Source of the DNA: ATM1 sp003577165
Lineage (GTDB): Bacteria > Armatimonadota > Fimbriimonadia > Fimbriimonadales > ATM1
DNA: 64,000 nt
NCBI GenBank assembly: GCA_030263715.1
Contig: SZPM01000014.1
Span: 34,348-98,347, forward strand
Reading direction: 5' to 3'
Positions 44,052 to 53,037 of the stretch are shown in pieces. The translations under genes and the position numbers were made by a program. Each line of letters begins with the position of its first letter. The first letter of the stretch is position 1. The notes beneath the pieces were generated by a model, which did no database searches, was not told where the DNA came from, and saw nothing but the letters and a program-made list of their open reading frames with translations.

Positions 44052-46868
44052 ATGATGGAAAGAGATGCTGAGGCTCGTGCGCGACGCAGACTGCTCACTG
44101 TCGGAATCGTCATTGGCGTTCTGCTGCTTCTGCTGACCTTTGGCTCCGCGCTTATTCGGCTCAACGTCGACTACCTTTGGTACACGCTCGACGCGAAGGC
44201 CCCGATTGTCTTCTTCACTCAACTGAAGACTCGATTGGTCCTCTTCGCCATTGGCTTCGTCGTTTCAGCACTGCTCATCTGGATCTCGGGGCGAGTCGCC
44301 GTCTCCATCGCTGACGAGTTTCCGGTAATTGTGGGGGACTCGCTTGCCGCGATCGCCCAGCGCGCCCTGCCATGGAGCGCGCGCACTGCGCGAAGGATCG
44401 TCGCCGCTGGAGCCGTGGTCGTCGGGCTTGGGCACGCCAATGCCTTCGCTCAGAAGTGGGATCAGTATCTCATGTACTCCCGTGGCGGTGACTTCGGGAC
44501 CCGCGACGCTGTCTTCAACACTGACTTGGGGTTCTACGTTTTCCGACTTCCCTTCCTGTCCGGCATCGTCGGTTGGATGGCGAGCGTTTGGTTCTTCTGC
44601 GCAGTTGCCGCTTTTGGGATTTACCTCTATGCTGCAGGGCGCTCGATCGGGCCGGTCATCGCTCAGCATCTTCAGACAAGGGCTGTAGTGCGACATGGGT
44701 TGGTGCTCTTCGCGACTCTGTGTCTGCTCATTGCCTGGGGAGCCTGGCTGTCGCGCTATGCAGACCTCACCTTGCAGGGCGATCGCTTCACCGGGCCTGG
44801 GTACGCGCAACTTCAGGCCATGGGCGCGGAGGCGTTGGTTGCCTACGCGTGGTTGTTCACGGCGATCGTCTCGCTCCTCGCGCTACGCGGTCGCGGGTCC
44901 TTCCGACTTCCCATCGGAGGCTCCGTTGTTGCAGTGCTGATTTACGTCGGCGGAGTCGTGATCTACCCGGCGGCAGTAGAGTCCTATCACGTCAAACCGA
45001 ACGAGATTAGGGTGCAGACCCCGTACGTGGAGCGGGCCATCACAGCGTCTCGCTGGGCTTACGGTTTGGACAAGATCGCAGTTCGGCCGTTCGACGTGAA
45101 AGTACGACCAACGAAGGAGGAGATCGAGAAGTCAGCCTCCACGCTCGAGAACATGCGCCTGTGGGATCCAGAGATCCTAAAGCGAAACGTAGACGGACTC
45201 CAAAGCCTTCGGGCTTACTACACCTTCCAGGACATCGACGTCGATCGCTACGTCATCAACGGCCGCCAGCGGCTCGTGATGGTTGGAGCGCGAGATCTTT
45301 CCGTCGAGAAGTTAGACGAGTCGCGCCGTTCGTGGCAGAACGTGCACCTACAATACACTCATGGAATTGGTCTGGTCGCCGTGCCCGTGAGCGCGGTGTC
45401 CGGATCTGGAAACCCTTCTTACCTGCTCAAAGACGTTCCGCCGATCGGCGCCGCTGAATTGTCGGTCGAGGAGCCGCGAATCTACTACTCCGATCTGCGC
45501 GTCGAAGACCACTCCCGGCTTCCCGTTGCGGACCGCGCGGCCGATGACCGCTACGTAATCGTCCGCACGAAGCAGCCAGAGTTCGATTACAGCGTGTCCG
45601 GTGAAGTCGAACACACATGGAAGCACGATGGCGGAGTGCCCGTGGACAGTTGGTGGAAGGAGGTCGTGTTCAGCTACTTCTTCTCAGACTTCGACATACT
45701 TCTCAGCAATGACATCACGGCGGAGTCGCGCCTCTTGTGGAGACGAAACGTCCGAGTGCGCGCTCAGCACGTTCTTCCCTTCCTGACTTGGGACCGAGAC
45801 CCGTACGTTGCGGTCGTGAATCGAAGACTCGTTTGGATACTGGACGGATACTCGACCACGGACGCTATTCCTTACAGCGAAATGTCGCTCGCGGGCTCCG
45901 TCCAACTCAATTACATCCGCAACACTGTCAAGTTCACGGTCGACGCGTACACGGGCGAGTGGGCCGCATACGCGATGGACGAGAATGAGCCGATCCTCGC
46001 CGCTTGGATGCGCGTGTACCCTGGTCTCGTCAAGAAGGCGAGCGAGGCACCCAAGGACCTCGTGAGGCACTTCCGCTATCCAGAGGACATGTTCACGCTT
46101 CAGGCGCTTCAGTTGGCGCGCTACCACGTCACGAAGCCGCTCACTTTCCTTCGAGAGGAGGACGCTTGGGAAGTCCCGCGCCACACGAGCGAGGCCGGCA
46201 TTGCGGAACTGTTGAAGCCTTACTATGTGCAGATGCGCTTGCCCGATGAGCCACAGGACGGCTTCCTCCTGATCCTTCCGTTCACCCCGGCGCGGCGCGC
46301 AAACATGATCGGATGGTTGGCGGCGCACTGCGACCCGGGAGACTACGGAAACCTGGTGCTGTATCAGTTTCCGAGGGATCGAAACATCAACGGCCCTGAG
46401 CAGCAAGAGGCGAAGTTCGAGCAGCATGCGCCCCTTTCTGAACGGATCACACTGCTCAGCCAGACCGGCAGCCGCGTCGTACCAGGAAACCTACTTGTGG
46501 TCCCTATCGGGTCGAGCGTGATGTACTTGAAGACTCTCTTCTTGGAGTCGGATCGTCAGGGCATCGGAGCGCTGCCGGAATTGAAATTCGTCGTCTTGGC
46601 CTTCAGCGACAAGATTGTGTTTGCTGAAACCTACGAGCGGGCGCTGCAACTCCTCTTCGAGGATGCCGCGCCTTCACAGCCTGCTCCGGACACACCGAAG
46701 CCCCCCCCGTCGCAAGGGGTGGTCGTGGAAGGCAACGCGGCTCGACAGGCTCTGGAGATATTCAATCAAGCCGAGGCAGCGCAGAGGGCTGGAGACTGGG
46801 CGAAGTACGGCGAACTCATGAAGCGCTTGAGGGACCTGCTCGAAAAGGCCGCCCAAGGTGGCAATTAG
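44052..46868 (+). CDS. UPF0182 family large membrane protein
   Basis: 938 residues from the ATG at 44052 (GAGGGGG upstream). Seven or so N-terminal membrane helices (about 20-330), then a large extracytoplasmic domain with the conserved family blocks: the DAVFNTDLGFYVFRLP segment, NPSYLLKDVPPIG, RIYYSDLR, RLLWRRNVRVRAQHVLPFLTWDRDPY, YIRNTVKFTVDAYTGEW, and HFRYPEDMFTLQALQLARYHV. The C-terminus is a Pro-rich, then coiled, tail (VVVEGNAARQALEIFNQAEAAQRAGDWAKYGE). Function unknown; directly abuts the next gene. Confidence 0.95.
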   Translation: MMERDAEARARRRLLTVGIVIGVLLLLLTFGSALIRLNVDYLWYTLDAKAPIVFFTQLKTRLVLFAIGFVVSALLIWISGRVAVSIADEFPVIVGDSLAAIAQRALPWSARTARRIVAAGAVVVGLGHANAFAQKWDQYLMYSRGGDFGTRDAVFNTDLGFYVFRLPFLSGIVGWMASVWFFCAVAAFGIYLYAAGRSIGPVIAQHLQTRAVVRHGLVLFATLCLLIAWGAWLSRYADLTLQGDRFTGPGYAQLQAMGAEALVAYAWLFTAIVSLLALRGRGSFRLPIGGSVVAVLIYVGGVVIYPAAVESYHVKPNEIRVQTPYVERAITASRWAYGLDKIAVRPFDVKVRPTKEEIEKSASTLENMRLWDPEILKRNVDGLQSLRAYYTFQDIDVDRYVINGRQRLVMVGARDLSVEKLDESRRSWQNVHLQYTHGIGLVAVPVSAVSGSGNPSYLLKDVPPIGAAELSVEEPRIYYSDLRVEDHSRLPVADRAADDRYVIVRTKQPEFDYSVSGEVEHTWKHDGGVPVDSWWKEVVFSYFFSDFDILLSNDITAESRLLWRRNVRVRAQHVLPFLTWDRDPYVAVVNRRLVWILDGYSTTDAIPYSEMSLAGSVQLNYIRNTVKFTVDAYTGEWAAYAMDENEPILAAWMRVYPGLVKKASEAPKDLVRHFRYPEDMFTLQALQLARYHVTKPLTFLREEDAWEVPRHTSEAGIAELLKPYYVQMRLPDEPQDGFLLILPFTPARRANMIGWLAAHCDPGDYGNLVLYQFPRDRNINGPEQQEAKFEQHAPLSERITLLSQTGSRVVPGNLLVVPIGSSVMYLKTLFLESDRQGIGALPELKFVVLAFSDKIVFAETYERALQLLFEDAAPSQPAPDTPKPPPSQGVVVEGNAARQALEIFNQAEAAQRAGDWAKYGELMKRLRDLLEKAAQGGN

Positions 46869-47411
46869 ATGGCCGAAAGCATCCGGGCGACACAGATCGA
46901 CATGACCGTCTCGGGTCTTGTTCTTCCGAACGGGCTCCGTATTCACAGCGTCACGCTGCTGCTTCCGTCTCCCATCGTGCACACAAGCCCATGGACGATT
47001 CCAGAAGGAACGCAAGTTGACGCAAACGTCGTCGTGAAGTGCTCCGATCTGGAAGACCACCTCAGCGAGCGCCGGCCAGCGGGACTCAGCGACTTCCGTA
47101 TCTCCGCCGAGGCCGGGCGACTGCAGGTTGTGGCGAGGATGAGAACGATCGTGGCTGTGGAAGTGGGGGCCGTCGGCACCCTCGAGTTCCGGCAGGGCCA
47201 TGTGGACTTCGTCGTCGAGCGCGCGGAAGTTGCGGGCCTGGAGGCCCCTCGGAAGGTGATCGACGAGATCATGCTCAAGGTCAACCCTCTCATCGACCTA
47301 ACAGGTTGGCCGGTGGACATTCATGTACGAGAGTTGACGTCCGGCGACGGTGAATTGCGATGGGACGTGAGGCTGCGGTCTACCGCCCCAGTGCCGCGTC
47401 GAGAGCCCTGA
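46869..47411 (+). CDS. DUF2993 (LmeA-like) protein
   Basis: 180 residues, begins at the base after the UPF0182 stop, so translationally linked. Beta-rich with the DUF2993 layout (SVTLLLPSPIVHTSPWT, VVKCSDLEDHLSE, VGTLEFRQGHVDFVVERAEVAG, DEIMLKVNPLIDLTGWPVDIHVRELTSGDGEL). No signal peptide seen. Actinobacterial LmeA is an envelope mannosyltransferase-associated protein; here only the fold is suggested. Confidence 0.7.
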   Translation: MAESIRATQIDMTVSGLVLPNGLRIHSVTLLLPSPIVHTSPWTIPEGTQVDANVVVKCSDLEDHLSERRPAGLSDFRISAEAGRLQVVARMRTIVAVEVGAVGTLEFRQGHVDFVVERAEVAGLEAPRKVIDEIMLKVNPLIDLTGWPVDIHVRELTSGDGELRWDVRLRSTAPVPRREP

Positions 47412-47434
47412 TATCCGGTAGAGTAGCCGACCAC

Positions 47435-48262
47435 ATGTCTAAGCCCCTAATCCGTGTCGGGCATAGCCCGGACAGTGATGACGCGTTCATGTTTTGGGCG
47501 CTCGCAACCGGCAAGGTGGAGTCTTCTTTCGAATTCGAACACATCCTGCGCGACATTCAAACCCTCAACGATTGGGCACTGGAGGGCAGACTTGAGACGA
47601 CGGCGGTCTCAGTGCATGCGTTTGCGCACGTCGCAGACAAGTACGCGCTCTTGCGGCACGGTGGGAGTTTCGGCGAGGGTTACGGACCGATGCTCGTCTC
47701 GAATCGCCCGATGCACAAGTCCGATCTTCGCGACGTGACGATCGCCGTGCCGGGCACTCTGACCAGCGCGTACCTTCAGTTGCGGCTTTACTATCCCGAC
47801 GCAAAGTCGGAAGTGATGCCCTTCGACGAGATCATGCCTGCGGTGAAATGCGGACGCTTCGACGTGGGTCTCATCATTCACGAAGGACAACTCACTTGGG
47901 AGCAAGAGGGCTTGCACCTGGTCGAGGACTTCGGCCTGTGGTGGCGGGAGTTAACCGGTCTTCCCCTTCCCCTCGGCGTGAATGTGGTCCGCAAGGACCT
48001 GGGCAATGAGGCGATCGGGGAGTTGAATCGAGTGATGAAGGAGAGCATCCGCCTGGGACTTGAGAATCGACAGGAAGCGTTGCAGTACGCGTTACAGTTT
48101 GCACGCGGACTCGATTTGGCAACGAGCGATCAGTTCGTTGGGATGTACGTGAACGAGCGAACCTTGGATATGGGGGAGGAAGGACAGATGGCGATCAAAA
48201 GACTTTTGGAGATGGGAGCGCAGGCAGGCATCGTGCCCGCCGTGGAGGTCGAAGTTGTTTAG
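47435..48262 (+). CDS. mqnD: 1,4-dihydroxy-6-naphthoate synthase (futalosine pathway)
   Basis: 275 residues from the ATG at 47435. Periplasmic-binding-protein-like enzyme fold beginning IRVGHSPDSDDAFMFWALATG, the family signature, followed by TAVSVHAFAHVADKYALLRHGGSFGEGYGPM and IHEGQLTWEQEGL. Converts cyclic dehypoxanthinylfutalosine to dihydroxynaphthoate in menaquinone synthesis. No other mqn gene is nearby. Consistent with menaquinone-linked respiration, as are the ccm genes next to it. Confidence 0.92.
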   Translation: MSKPLIRVGHSPDSDDAFMFWALATGKVESSFEFEHILRDIQTLNDWALEGRLETTAVSVHAFAHVADKYALLRHGGSFGEGYGPMLVSNRPMHKSDLRDVTIAVPGTLTSAYLQLRLYYPDAKSEVMPFDEIMPAVKCGRFDVGLIIHEGQLTWEQEGLHLVEDFGLWWRELTGLPLPLGVNVVRKDLGNEAIGELNRVMKESIRLGLENRQEALQYALQFARGLDLATSDQFVGMYVNERTLDMGEEGQMAIKRLLEMGAQAGIVPAVEVEVV

Positions 48263-49334
48263 AGGACGTCGCACTGTAGGAGTCGTCGCACTTGGAGTCG
48301 TTGGCTCTGCTTCGATCGCTCAGCTACCTGCCGCGGACAAAGTCGGCGATGTCTTCCGCCTCGTTTACGATGCGAGGAGCATGGGCATGGGGGGGGCTGG
48401 CCTGGCCCTGAGGGGCATCAACAGCGCAGGCGTTGAGAACCCAGCGCTTCTCGCCTACCGTGTACGGAGGTTCTCGCACACGGCGAACTACTTCGCCGAT
48501 GGCGATCCTGCGGGGCCGTTCGACGTTCCGGAGTACCTCCTGGCGGGCGTGCCGAAGAAGGTGAAGAATCCTCGCCATTTCGACACGGTTTTCGGTTACG
48601 GGTCAGTCTCCGGCGAGGACACGGGCGCCGATCTCACGGTATTGGTCACGTTCGACTACGGCCCTTTCGAACTCTACGGAACGAAGGGCGCGATCGCAGA
48701 TGCGAACATCCGCTCCGAGGTCGTCAACGGGCTGCGAAGAGTCACGGTTCTCGGCGAAGCCTTCGAATACGAGACCCTCGGGGGGGCGTATGGGACGCGC
48801 CTGTGCGAAAACACGGCCATCGGCTTCACCGCCCGGGAGATTCGCTTCTATCGCGGACTAATCGACTACGAAGCCGAAGAGGGACCGACGGGCGAGATCA
48901 CGATGATTCGCGACGACTCGGACATTCCGCGTGGCCTGGAGTGGGGACTCGATGTGGGCATCTACCATGAGCCGGCGGAGGGCGTCGGACTCGCGTTCGT
49001 CGCTCGTCACGTTAACGCGCCCCTCTTTCACACGGTCTCAGGCGACGCCGAATGGAGGTTTTGGCCCTCTTTCGACGTTGGCGTGAGCGTCACGAACGAC
49101 CGAGACATCTGGGCATTGGATTTGCGAAACGTAAGTCTCGAAAACGGCGGACGCGCAATCGTTCGCATGGGGTGGGAGCACCAGTTGAATTCGCGGTTCG
49201 CCATCCGAATGGGGCTTCTCGATGGCAAGGGGAAGATCGGCTTCGGTTACCGAAGCGGGTCTGTAGATTTCTCCCTTGCAACCGGAATCGAGCCGAGCAA
49301 ACAGTTGATGCTCAGCCTCGGAGTTCGTTATTGA
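48255..49334 (+). CDS. predicted outer-membrane beta-barrel protein (PorV/TraF-like)
   Basis: 359 residues. TTG start overlapping the mqnD end by 8 bp. Signal peptide (about 1-25), then DARSMGMGGAGLALRGINSAGVENPALLAYRV, a pattern seen in PorV/TraF/FadL-type barrels, followed by amphipathic strands to the C-terminal aromatic end (LSLGVRY). Indicates a diderm envelope. Overlaps the small minus-strand CcmD-like gene by 7 bp. Confidence 0.72.
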   Translation: MFRGRRTVGVVALGVVGSASIAQLPAADKVGDVFRLVYDARSMGMGGAGLALRGINSAGVENPALLAYRVRRFSHTANYFADGDPAGPFDVPEYLLAGVPKKVKNPRHFDTVFGYGSVSGEDTGADLTVLVTFDYGPFELYGTKGAIADANIRSEVVNGLRRVTVLGEAFEYETLGGAYGTRLCENTAIGFTAREIRFYRGLIDYEAEEGPTGEITMIRDDSDIPRGLEWGLDVGIYHEPAEGVGLAFVARHVNAPLFHTVSGDAEWRFWPSFDVGVSVTNDRDIWALDLRNVSLENGGRAIVRMGWEHQLNSRFAIRMGLLDGKGKIGFGYRSGSVDFSLATGIEPSKQLMLSLGVRY

Positions 49335-49438
49335 CGCTGGTTCTTGTTATTCCTCGTCCTCTTCGCTTCTGCCATCAGAATGTAGAGGAACAGGGCGCAG
49401 AACACGAGTATCGGTGGCGTCCATAGAAGCCAGTCCAT
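49328..49438 (-). CDS. ccmD: tiny CcmD-like membrane protein
   Basis: 36 residues (MDWLLWTPPILVFCALFLYI then LMAEAKRTRNNKNQRQ). One membrane helix plus a basic tail, the CcmD form. GGGAGGT lies 5 nt before the ATG. Overlaps the 3' end of ccmC in another frame, in the expected ccmC-ccmD order. CcmD stabilises CcmC-CcmE interaction in System I cytochrome c maturation. Short length and weak sequence constraint make this tentative. Confidence 0.62.
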   Translation of the reverse strand: MDWLLWTPPILVFCALFLYILMAEAKRTRNNKNQRQ

Positions 49439-50099
49439 TCGTTACCTCCCTTGTCTTTTCAATTTGAAGCGCAGCGATCCGCCATTTGTAGGCTGTGACC
49501 GCAAGCGCAAAAACATAAACCGTCGCAATCCAGAAAATGGTTCGATAGGTTGAGTCGAGTTGTCCGCCGACAACGGCCTGGTTCGCTCCTTCGTGCTTTG
49601 TGAAGGCGACGACGCGCGGCAAGACCCAAACCAGGAACGGCACGGTGATGAACGCGAACGCCGCATACGTCGCCGTTACCTTCGCAGCCCGGTCTCGATC
49701 CGTGAATGCCGAACGCAAAGCGAAGTATGCGAGGTAGATCAGAAGTTGAATGAGGATGCTCGTCTGGCGCGGGTCCCACTCCCAGTACTTCCCCCACTGT
49801 GCCTTCGCGAACATCATCCCTGTCACGGTGGCGAGAGCACAGAGCAGCGTGCCGATCTCGACGGACGCTTGCGTGGCCATGTCGAAGTAGGGTTTGCGGC
49901 TGGACACGTATCGGATGCCCATGATTGCGGCCCAGAGGAAGAACACCGTGCAGAGCATCGCGGGCGGCACGTGGAAAAAGATGATCTTCGCAAGATCTGG
50001 AACGGGAAAGCCGAGCGCACCCGGCGCATTCGAGTAGGTGACGAGAAGCGCGGCGTAGCCGACGATCAACAGAACCAGCCAGACGTATCTTCCGCTCAT
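49347..50099 (-). CDS. ccmC: heme exporter protein CcmC
   Basis: 250 residues from the ATG at 50099, overlapping ccmB by ATGA. Six helices with the heme-handling tryptophan-rich loop WGKYWEWDPRQTSILI, and the PxxHxP-like FFHVPPAML segment near the N-terminus. Presents heme for delivery to CcmE in cytochrome c maturation. The C-terminal cytoplasmic tail (about 30 residues, ending DGRSEEDEE) is longer than usual. Confidence 0.94.
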   Translation of the reverse strand: MSGRYVWLVLLIVGYAALLVTYSNAPGALGFPVPDLAKIIFFHVPPAMLCTVFFLWAAIMGIRYVSSRKPYFDMATQASVEIGTLLCALATVTGMMFAKAQWGKYWEWDPRQTSILIQLLIYLAYFALRSAFTDRDRAAKVTATYAAFAFITVPFLVWVLPRVVAFTKHEGANQAVVGGQLDSTYRTIFWIATVYVFALAVTAYKWRIAALQIEKTREVTNGLASMDATDTRVLRPVPLHSDGRSEEDEE

Positions 50100-50752
50100 G
50101 ACTTCCAGGCGGCCGCAAATGCGTACGGGCCGGCCGCGCAGAGCGCGCTGCCGAATCCCACGAGGGCCACGACGGATGCCCACGCGTTCGGCAACGGGTC
50201 ACCCAAAGAGGCGCGCAGCGCCGCGATACCGGGGGCAAGGACGAAAAGAAGCAATGGAATCGCCATTACACCTGCTAAGCCCGCTCCGCCGCCGGCACGG
50301 GCCGCCATGGAACTACAGACGGTGAGGCCGACGGCCAGGGTGCAGCAGCCTGATGCGAGGCTGGCGATGAACATCAGTGGATCGGCCACGGATCCGCTGA
50401 GCAGCACGAGAACTAGACCCGCCTGCAGAAACCCGAGGCAGATCATCACGGCGGACGCGTACACGACCTTTCCCCAGAACACGGCCGACATGCGGCCGAA
50501 GACGCGAAGCAGGTCTGCGGTTTTGGCCTCCTCCTCGGCGATGAACGTTCTCGAGACTGCTACCACGCTGGTGAAGAGCACGGCCGCCCAGGTCAAACCC
50601 GCGATCACGGAAGCGGAAGCCTCAAACTTCGACCCCGCCAACCCGAGGGAGACGGCCGAAGAGACAGCAAACAGCACTCCGGTGCCAAGTCCGGTTCGGC
50701 TCCGCATGTCGCAGACAAACTCCTTCTTGACGATCTCCCAGGCGTCACGCAT
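50096..50752 (-). CDS. ccmB: heme exporter protein CcmB
   Basis: 218 residues from the ATG at 50752, six hydrophobic segments. CcmB pattern: VKKEFVCDMRSRTGLGTGVLFAV at the N-terminus, and SRTFIAEEEAKTADLLRVFG in the first loop. Works with CcmA as the ABC-type release module of the heme system. The start overlaps ccmA by 8 bp. Confidence 0.9.
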   Translation of the reverse strand: MRDAWEIVKKEFVCDMRSRTGLGTGVLFAVSSAVSLGLAGSKFEASASVIAGLTWAAVLFTSVVAVSRTFIAEEEAKTADLLRVFGRMSAVFWGKVVYASAVMICLGFLQAGLVLVLLSGSVADPLMFIASLASGCCTLAVGLTVCSSMAARAGGGAGLAGVMAIPLLLFVLAPGIAALRASLGDPLPNAWASVVALVGFGSALCAAGPYAFAAAWKS

Positions 50753-51314
50753 CCAGCCGAAGCTCCATGTCCGCGAGGAGTCGCTCCTCCGGGTCGTTCG
50801 TTGCGAGCAAAACGGCGCCCTGCTTCGCTTGCTCGCGCACGATGTCGGCGACGAGCCGACGGCCCTGAGCGTCGAGAGACGCGCCCGGCTCGTCGAGCAA
50901 GAGGAGCACGGGCCGTCCGATAAGCGCAAGCGCAAGGCGCAGGCGCGACTTCATGCCCGTGCTGTACGCGCCGATCCGCTTGTGCTCGGCCCCGCTGAGA
51001 CCCACATACGCCAGGACGCCGAAGTCAGGGGCTACCGAGCGGAGCGCGGAAACGAATGAGACGTGCTCCGCGCCGGTGAGATGCGCGTACAGGCCGAGTT
51101 CAGGGCCCGCATATCCCAAGGCGTCGGAAGCGCTCCGTTCGACGTCGCCGTTGGTCTGAGTTTCCAATCCGGCGATGATCCTGAGAAGCGTGGACTTCCC
51201 TGAGCCGTTGGGGCCGGTGATGGCGAGGATGTCTCCACGCACCAAATCGAAGTGAACCCCTTCGAACACCCGGGCCCCCCCGTACCATTTGGCGAGACCT
51301 CGGGCGGAGAGCAC
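50745..51314 (-). CDS. ccmA: heme exporter ATP-binding protein CcmA
   Basis: 189 residues. ABC ATPase with Walker A GPNGSGKST (34-42), a Q-loop near AGPELGLYAHLTGAEH, the signature region AYSTGMKSRLRLALAL, and Walker B LLLLDEP. The signature Ser-Gly-Gly is changed to Ser-Thr-Gly. First gene of the ccmABC(D) operon. Confidence 0.92.
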   Translation of the reverse strand: MLSARGLAKWYGGARVFEGVHFDLVRGDILAITGPNGSGKSTLLRIIAGLETQTNGDVERSASDALGYAGPELGLYAHLTGAEHVSFVSALRSVAPDFGVLAYVGLSGAEHKRIGAYSTGMKSRLRLALALIGRPVLLLLDEPGASLDAQGRRLVADIVREQAKQGAVLLATNDPEERLLADMELRLDA

Positions 51315-51371
51315 GGCTACAGGATATCCACTTGTCGGCCCGCGATGACGGGGCGGTGCCAGAATCGGGTC

Positions 51372-51920
51372 ATGGGCATCGGTTGGCGGGGCCAGCGCGT
51401 GGCGCTCGTGCCACTCGACAAATCAAAGCACATGGACAACGCGTGGCGGTGGGTCAACGACCCAGAAGTGACCCAATGGCTGCTCATCGGCGATTACCCA
51501 ACCACTCGCGCGATGGAGGAGGCTTGGTTCGACGCTCATGACGCGGTGAATCCGAAGGAGATCCACTTCGCGATCGAGACGCTCGTGGGTCTGCACATCG
51601 GGCAGTGCGGAATTCACTCGATCGACTACGTCAGCGGCGCAGCGACGACGGGTCTCTTCATCGGGCCCCCGGAATATCGGGGAAAAGGGTTCGGGCGGGA
51701 CGCGGCAACAGTCAGGACGCACTATGCGTTCGAAGTGCTCGGATTGCGAATGCTCTATGTCGAAGTGTTTGCAGAAAACGAAGCGTCAATTCGCAACCTG
51801 AAGCAACTCGGCTACGAAGAGTACGGCCGCTGCCCGGCGCGATACTGGCGCCGCGGCGCGTATCGCGACACGGTCGAACTCGTGCTGACCCGGGAGAAGT
51901 TCAGCCCCCAGGTGCAGTAA
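51372..51920 (+). CDS. GNAT-family N-acetyltransferase (RimJ/RimL-like)
   Basis: 182 residues from the ATG at 51372. RimJ/RimL/SpeG-type layout: VALVPLDKSKHMDNAWRWVNDPEVTQWL, then HIGQCGIHSIDYVSGAATTGLFIGPPEYRGKGFGRDAATVRTHYAF with the GKGFG acetyl-CoA loop, and EVFAENEASIRNLKQLGYEEYG. Substrate unknown. Divergent from ccmA. Confidence 0.9.
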   Translation: MGIGWRGQRVALVPLDKSKHMDNAWRWVNDPEVTQWLLIGDYPTTRAMEEAWFDAHDAVNPKEIHFAIETLVGLHIGQCGIHSIDYVSGAATTGLFIGPPEYRGKGFGRDAATVRTHYAFEVLGLRMLYVEVFAENEASIRNLKQLGYEEYGRCPARYWRRGAYRDTVELVLTREKFSPQVQ

Positions 51921-51979
51921 CGCCGCCATCCCGACAATCGCCGGGTCACCCGGCCTTCGTCTGCGCCGACGCGCCCCAG

Positions 51980-52168
51980 ATGCGGCCACAATCGCCCGAA
52001 ACTCGCGGTGATCTGCCGGAGATGAGGCCCGATGTGCCTCAGATGGGGAGCGACTTGGGACGGATTGGGCCCGATCTGCCGCACATACGCGTTTACGAGG
52101 CCCAAATCGGCCCCGATCTGTCCCAGATGAGGCGCGATTTGTCGCGGATACGCGGTGATTTGGGCTTC
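51980..52168 (+). repeat. 21-bp tandem repeat, nine imperfect units
   Basis: Nine consecutive 21-bp units in register, consensus about ATGCGGCCCGATCTGCCGCAG. It lies in the 51921-52250 gap between two genes. Encodes heptads of the type MRPDLPQ on the plus strand. Confidence 0.8.
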
Positions 52169-52234
52169 CGCCAATTGGCGGAGCGTCACCGCCAGTCGGC
52201 GGAGCGGCTCCGTCTAGGCTTGGCCCCGGGCTGA
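51980..52234 (+). CDS. possible small heptad-repeat protein
   Basis: 84 residues if translated: nine heptads (MRPQSPE, TRGDLPE, MRPDVPQ, MGSDLGR, IGPDLPH and on) then a 21-residue tail (AERHRQSAERLRLG). Leu at one heptad position and Met/Ile three residues later is a coiled-coil spacing, but the prolines argue against a helix. No ribosome site. A selfish or spacer repeat is equally likely. Confidence 0.25.
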   Translation: MRPQSPETRGDLPEMRPDVPQMGSDLGRIGPDLPHIRVYEAQIGPDLSQMRRDLSRIRGDLGFRQLAERHRQSAERLRLGLAPG

Positions 52235-52250
52235 CGGGCGTGGAACCGGA

Positions 52251-52952
52251 CTACTCCCCTGGCTTCGGATCGAAGTTCGTCAGCCAGTGCCAGTAGTACT
52301 CGAGGACTGCGACGCACTCCGCTTGGCGTTCGCGCGGCAAGAGAGGCAGGATCTTGTCGAAGTTCGTCATCGCGCGGCGGTTCACAGTGAGGATGTCCTT
52401 CCAAGCGACTCCCCGCGCTGCCAGGTCCTTCCGCTCCGCTTCGGTGATCGTCCCGTTTTCGCCGAGGCGCTTTCTGATCCAGCCGATCAGGTCGAACATG
52501 CGCATCCGTCTCTCGAGATTCGGAATGTCGACCGGCCGGGTGTTGATGAGGATCAGCGTATAGAACAGGCTTTCATCGGCGACGACCGCTCGCGCGCTCG
52601 CATGCGTGTACATCGTTCCGCCACCCGCATACAGGGACTGCACTTGGATGGCGTCCTGCCGGAACTGCACGTAGAGTTCCTTGTACTTGAGGATTCGATC
52701 TCGGTCCGGCGCCTGCAGATCCTTCACCGCAGCGTCATTTCGCTCTTTAAGGCACGAGCCGTAGACCCTGGCCGCAGCATCCTGGCTCGCCTCGCTCGAG
52801 TCGGCCTTTTGCTGCGTGTAGTAAGTCGTCCACTGCTCGGGGGACATGGCGAGAATCTCCTCGCACGACTTTCCAAGCCGTCCCTCGGCGCCCTGCGCCA
52901 GGGCACTGCCGGCGATCGCTGCGACGGCAAGCGCCGTACAAAACCTGTTCAT
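52251..52952 (-). CDS. exported hypothetical protein
   Basis: 233 residues from the ATG at 52952 (AAAGGAGA about 9 nt upstream). Signal peptide (1-19), helical body with two cysteines early (SCEEIL, SCLKER) and one late (ECVAVL). C-terminal LPLLPRERQAECVAVLEYYWHWLTNFDPKPGE. No family recognised. Divergent from the GT9 gene. Confidence 0.65.
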   Translation of the reverse strand: MNRFCTALAVAAIAGSALAQGAEGRLGKSCEEILAMSPEQWTTYYTQQKADSSEASQDAAARVYGSCLKERNDAAVKDLQAPDRDRILKYKELYVQFRQDAIQVQSLYAGGGTMYTHASARAVVADESLFYTLILINTRPVDIPNLERRMRMFDLIGWIRKRLGENGTITEAERKDLAARGVAWKDILTVNRRAMTNFDKILPLLPRERQAECVAVLEYYWHWLTNFDPKPGE

Positions 52953-53023
52953 AAGATTCGTCTCCTTTAGGGATTCCCCCACAAGTTCGGGACGTGTGGG
53001 ACTCCCTTATGTTTCCTCTTTGC

Positions 53024-53029
53024 TACAAT
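53024..53029 (+). promoter_or_regulatory. -10 element placing transcription start at the GTG (leaderless)
   Basis: TACAAT ends 8 bp before the GTG start at 53038. Transcription would begin at or next to the start codon, and no ribosome site exists. This supports a leaderless mRNA. Confidence 0.5.
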
Positions 53030-53037
53030 CGCGGCCC

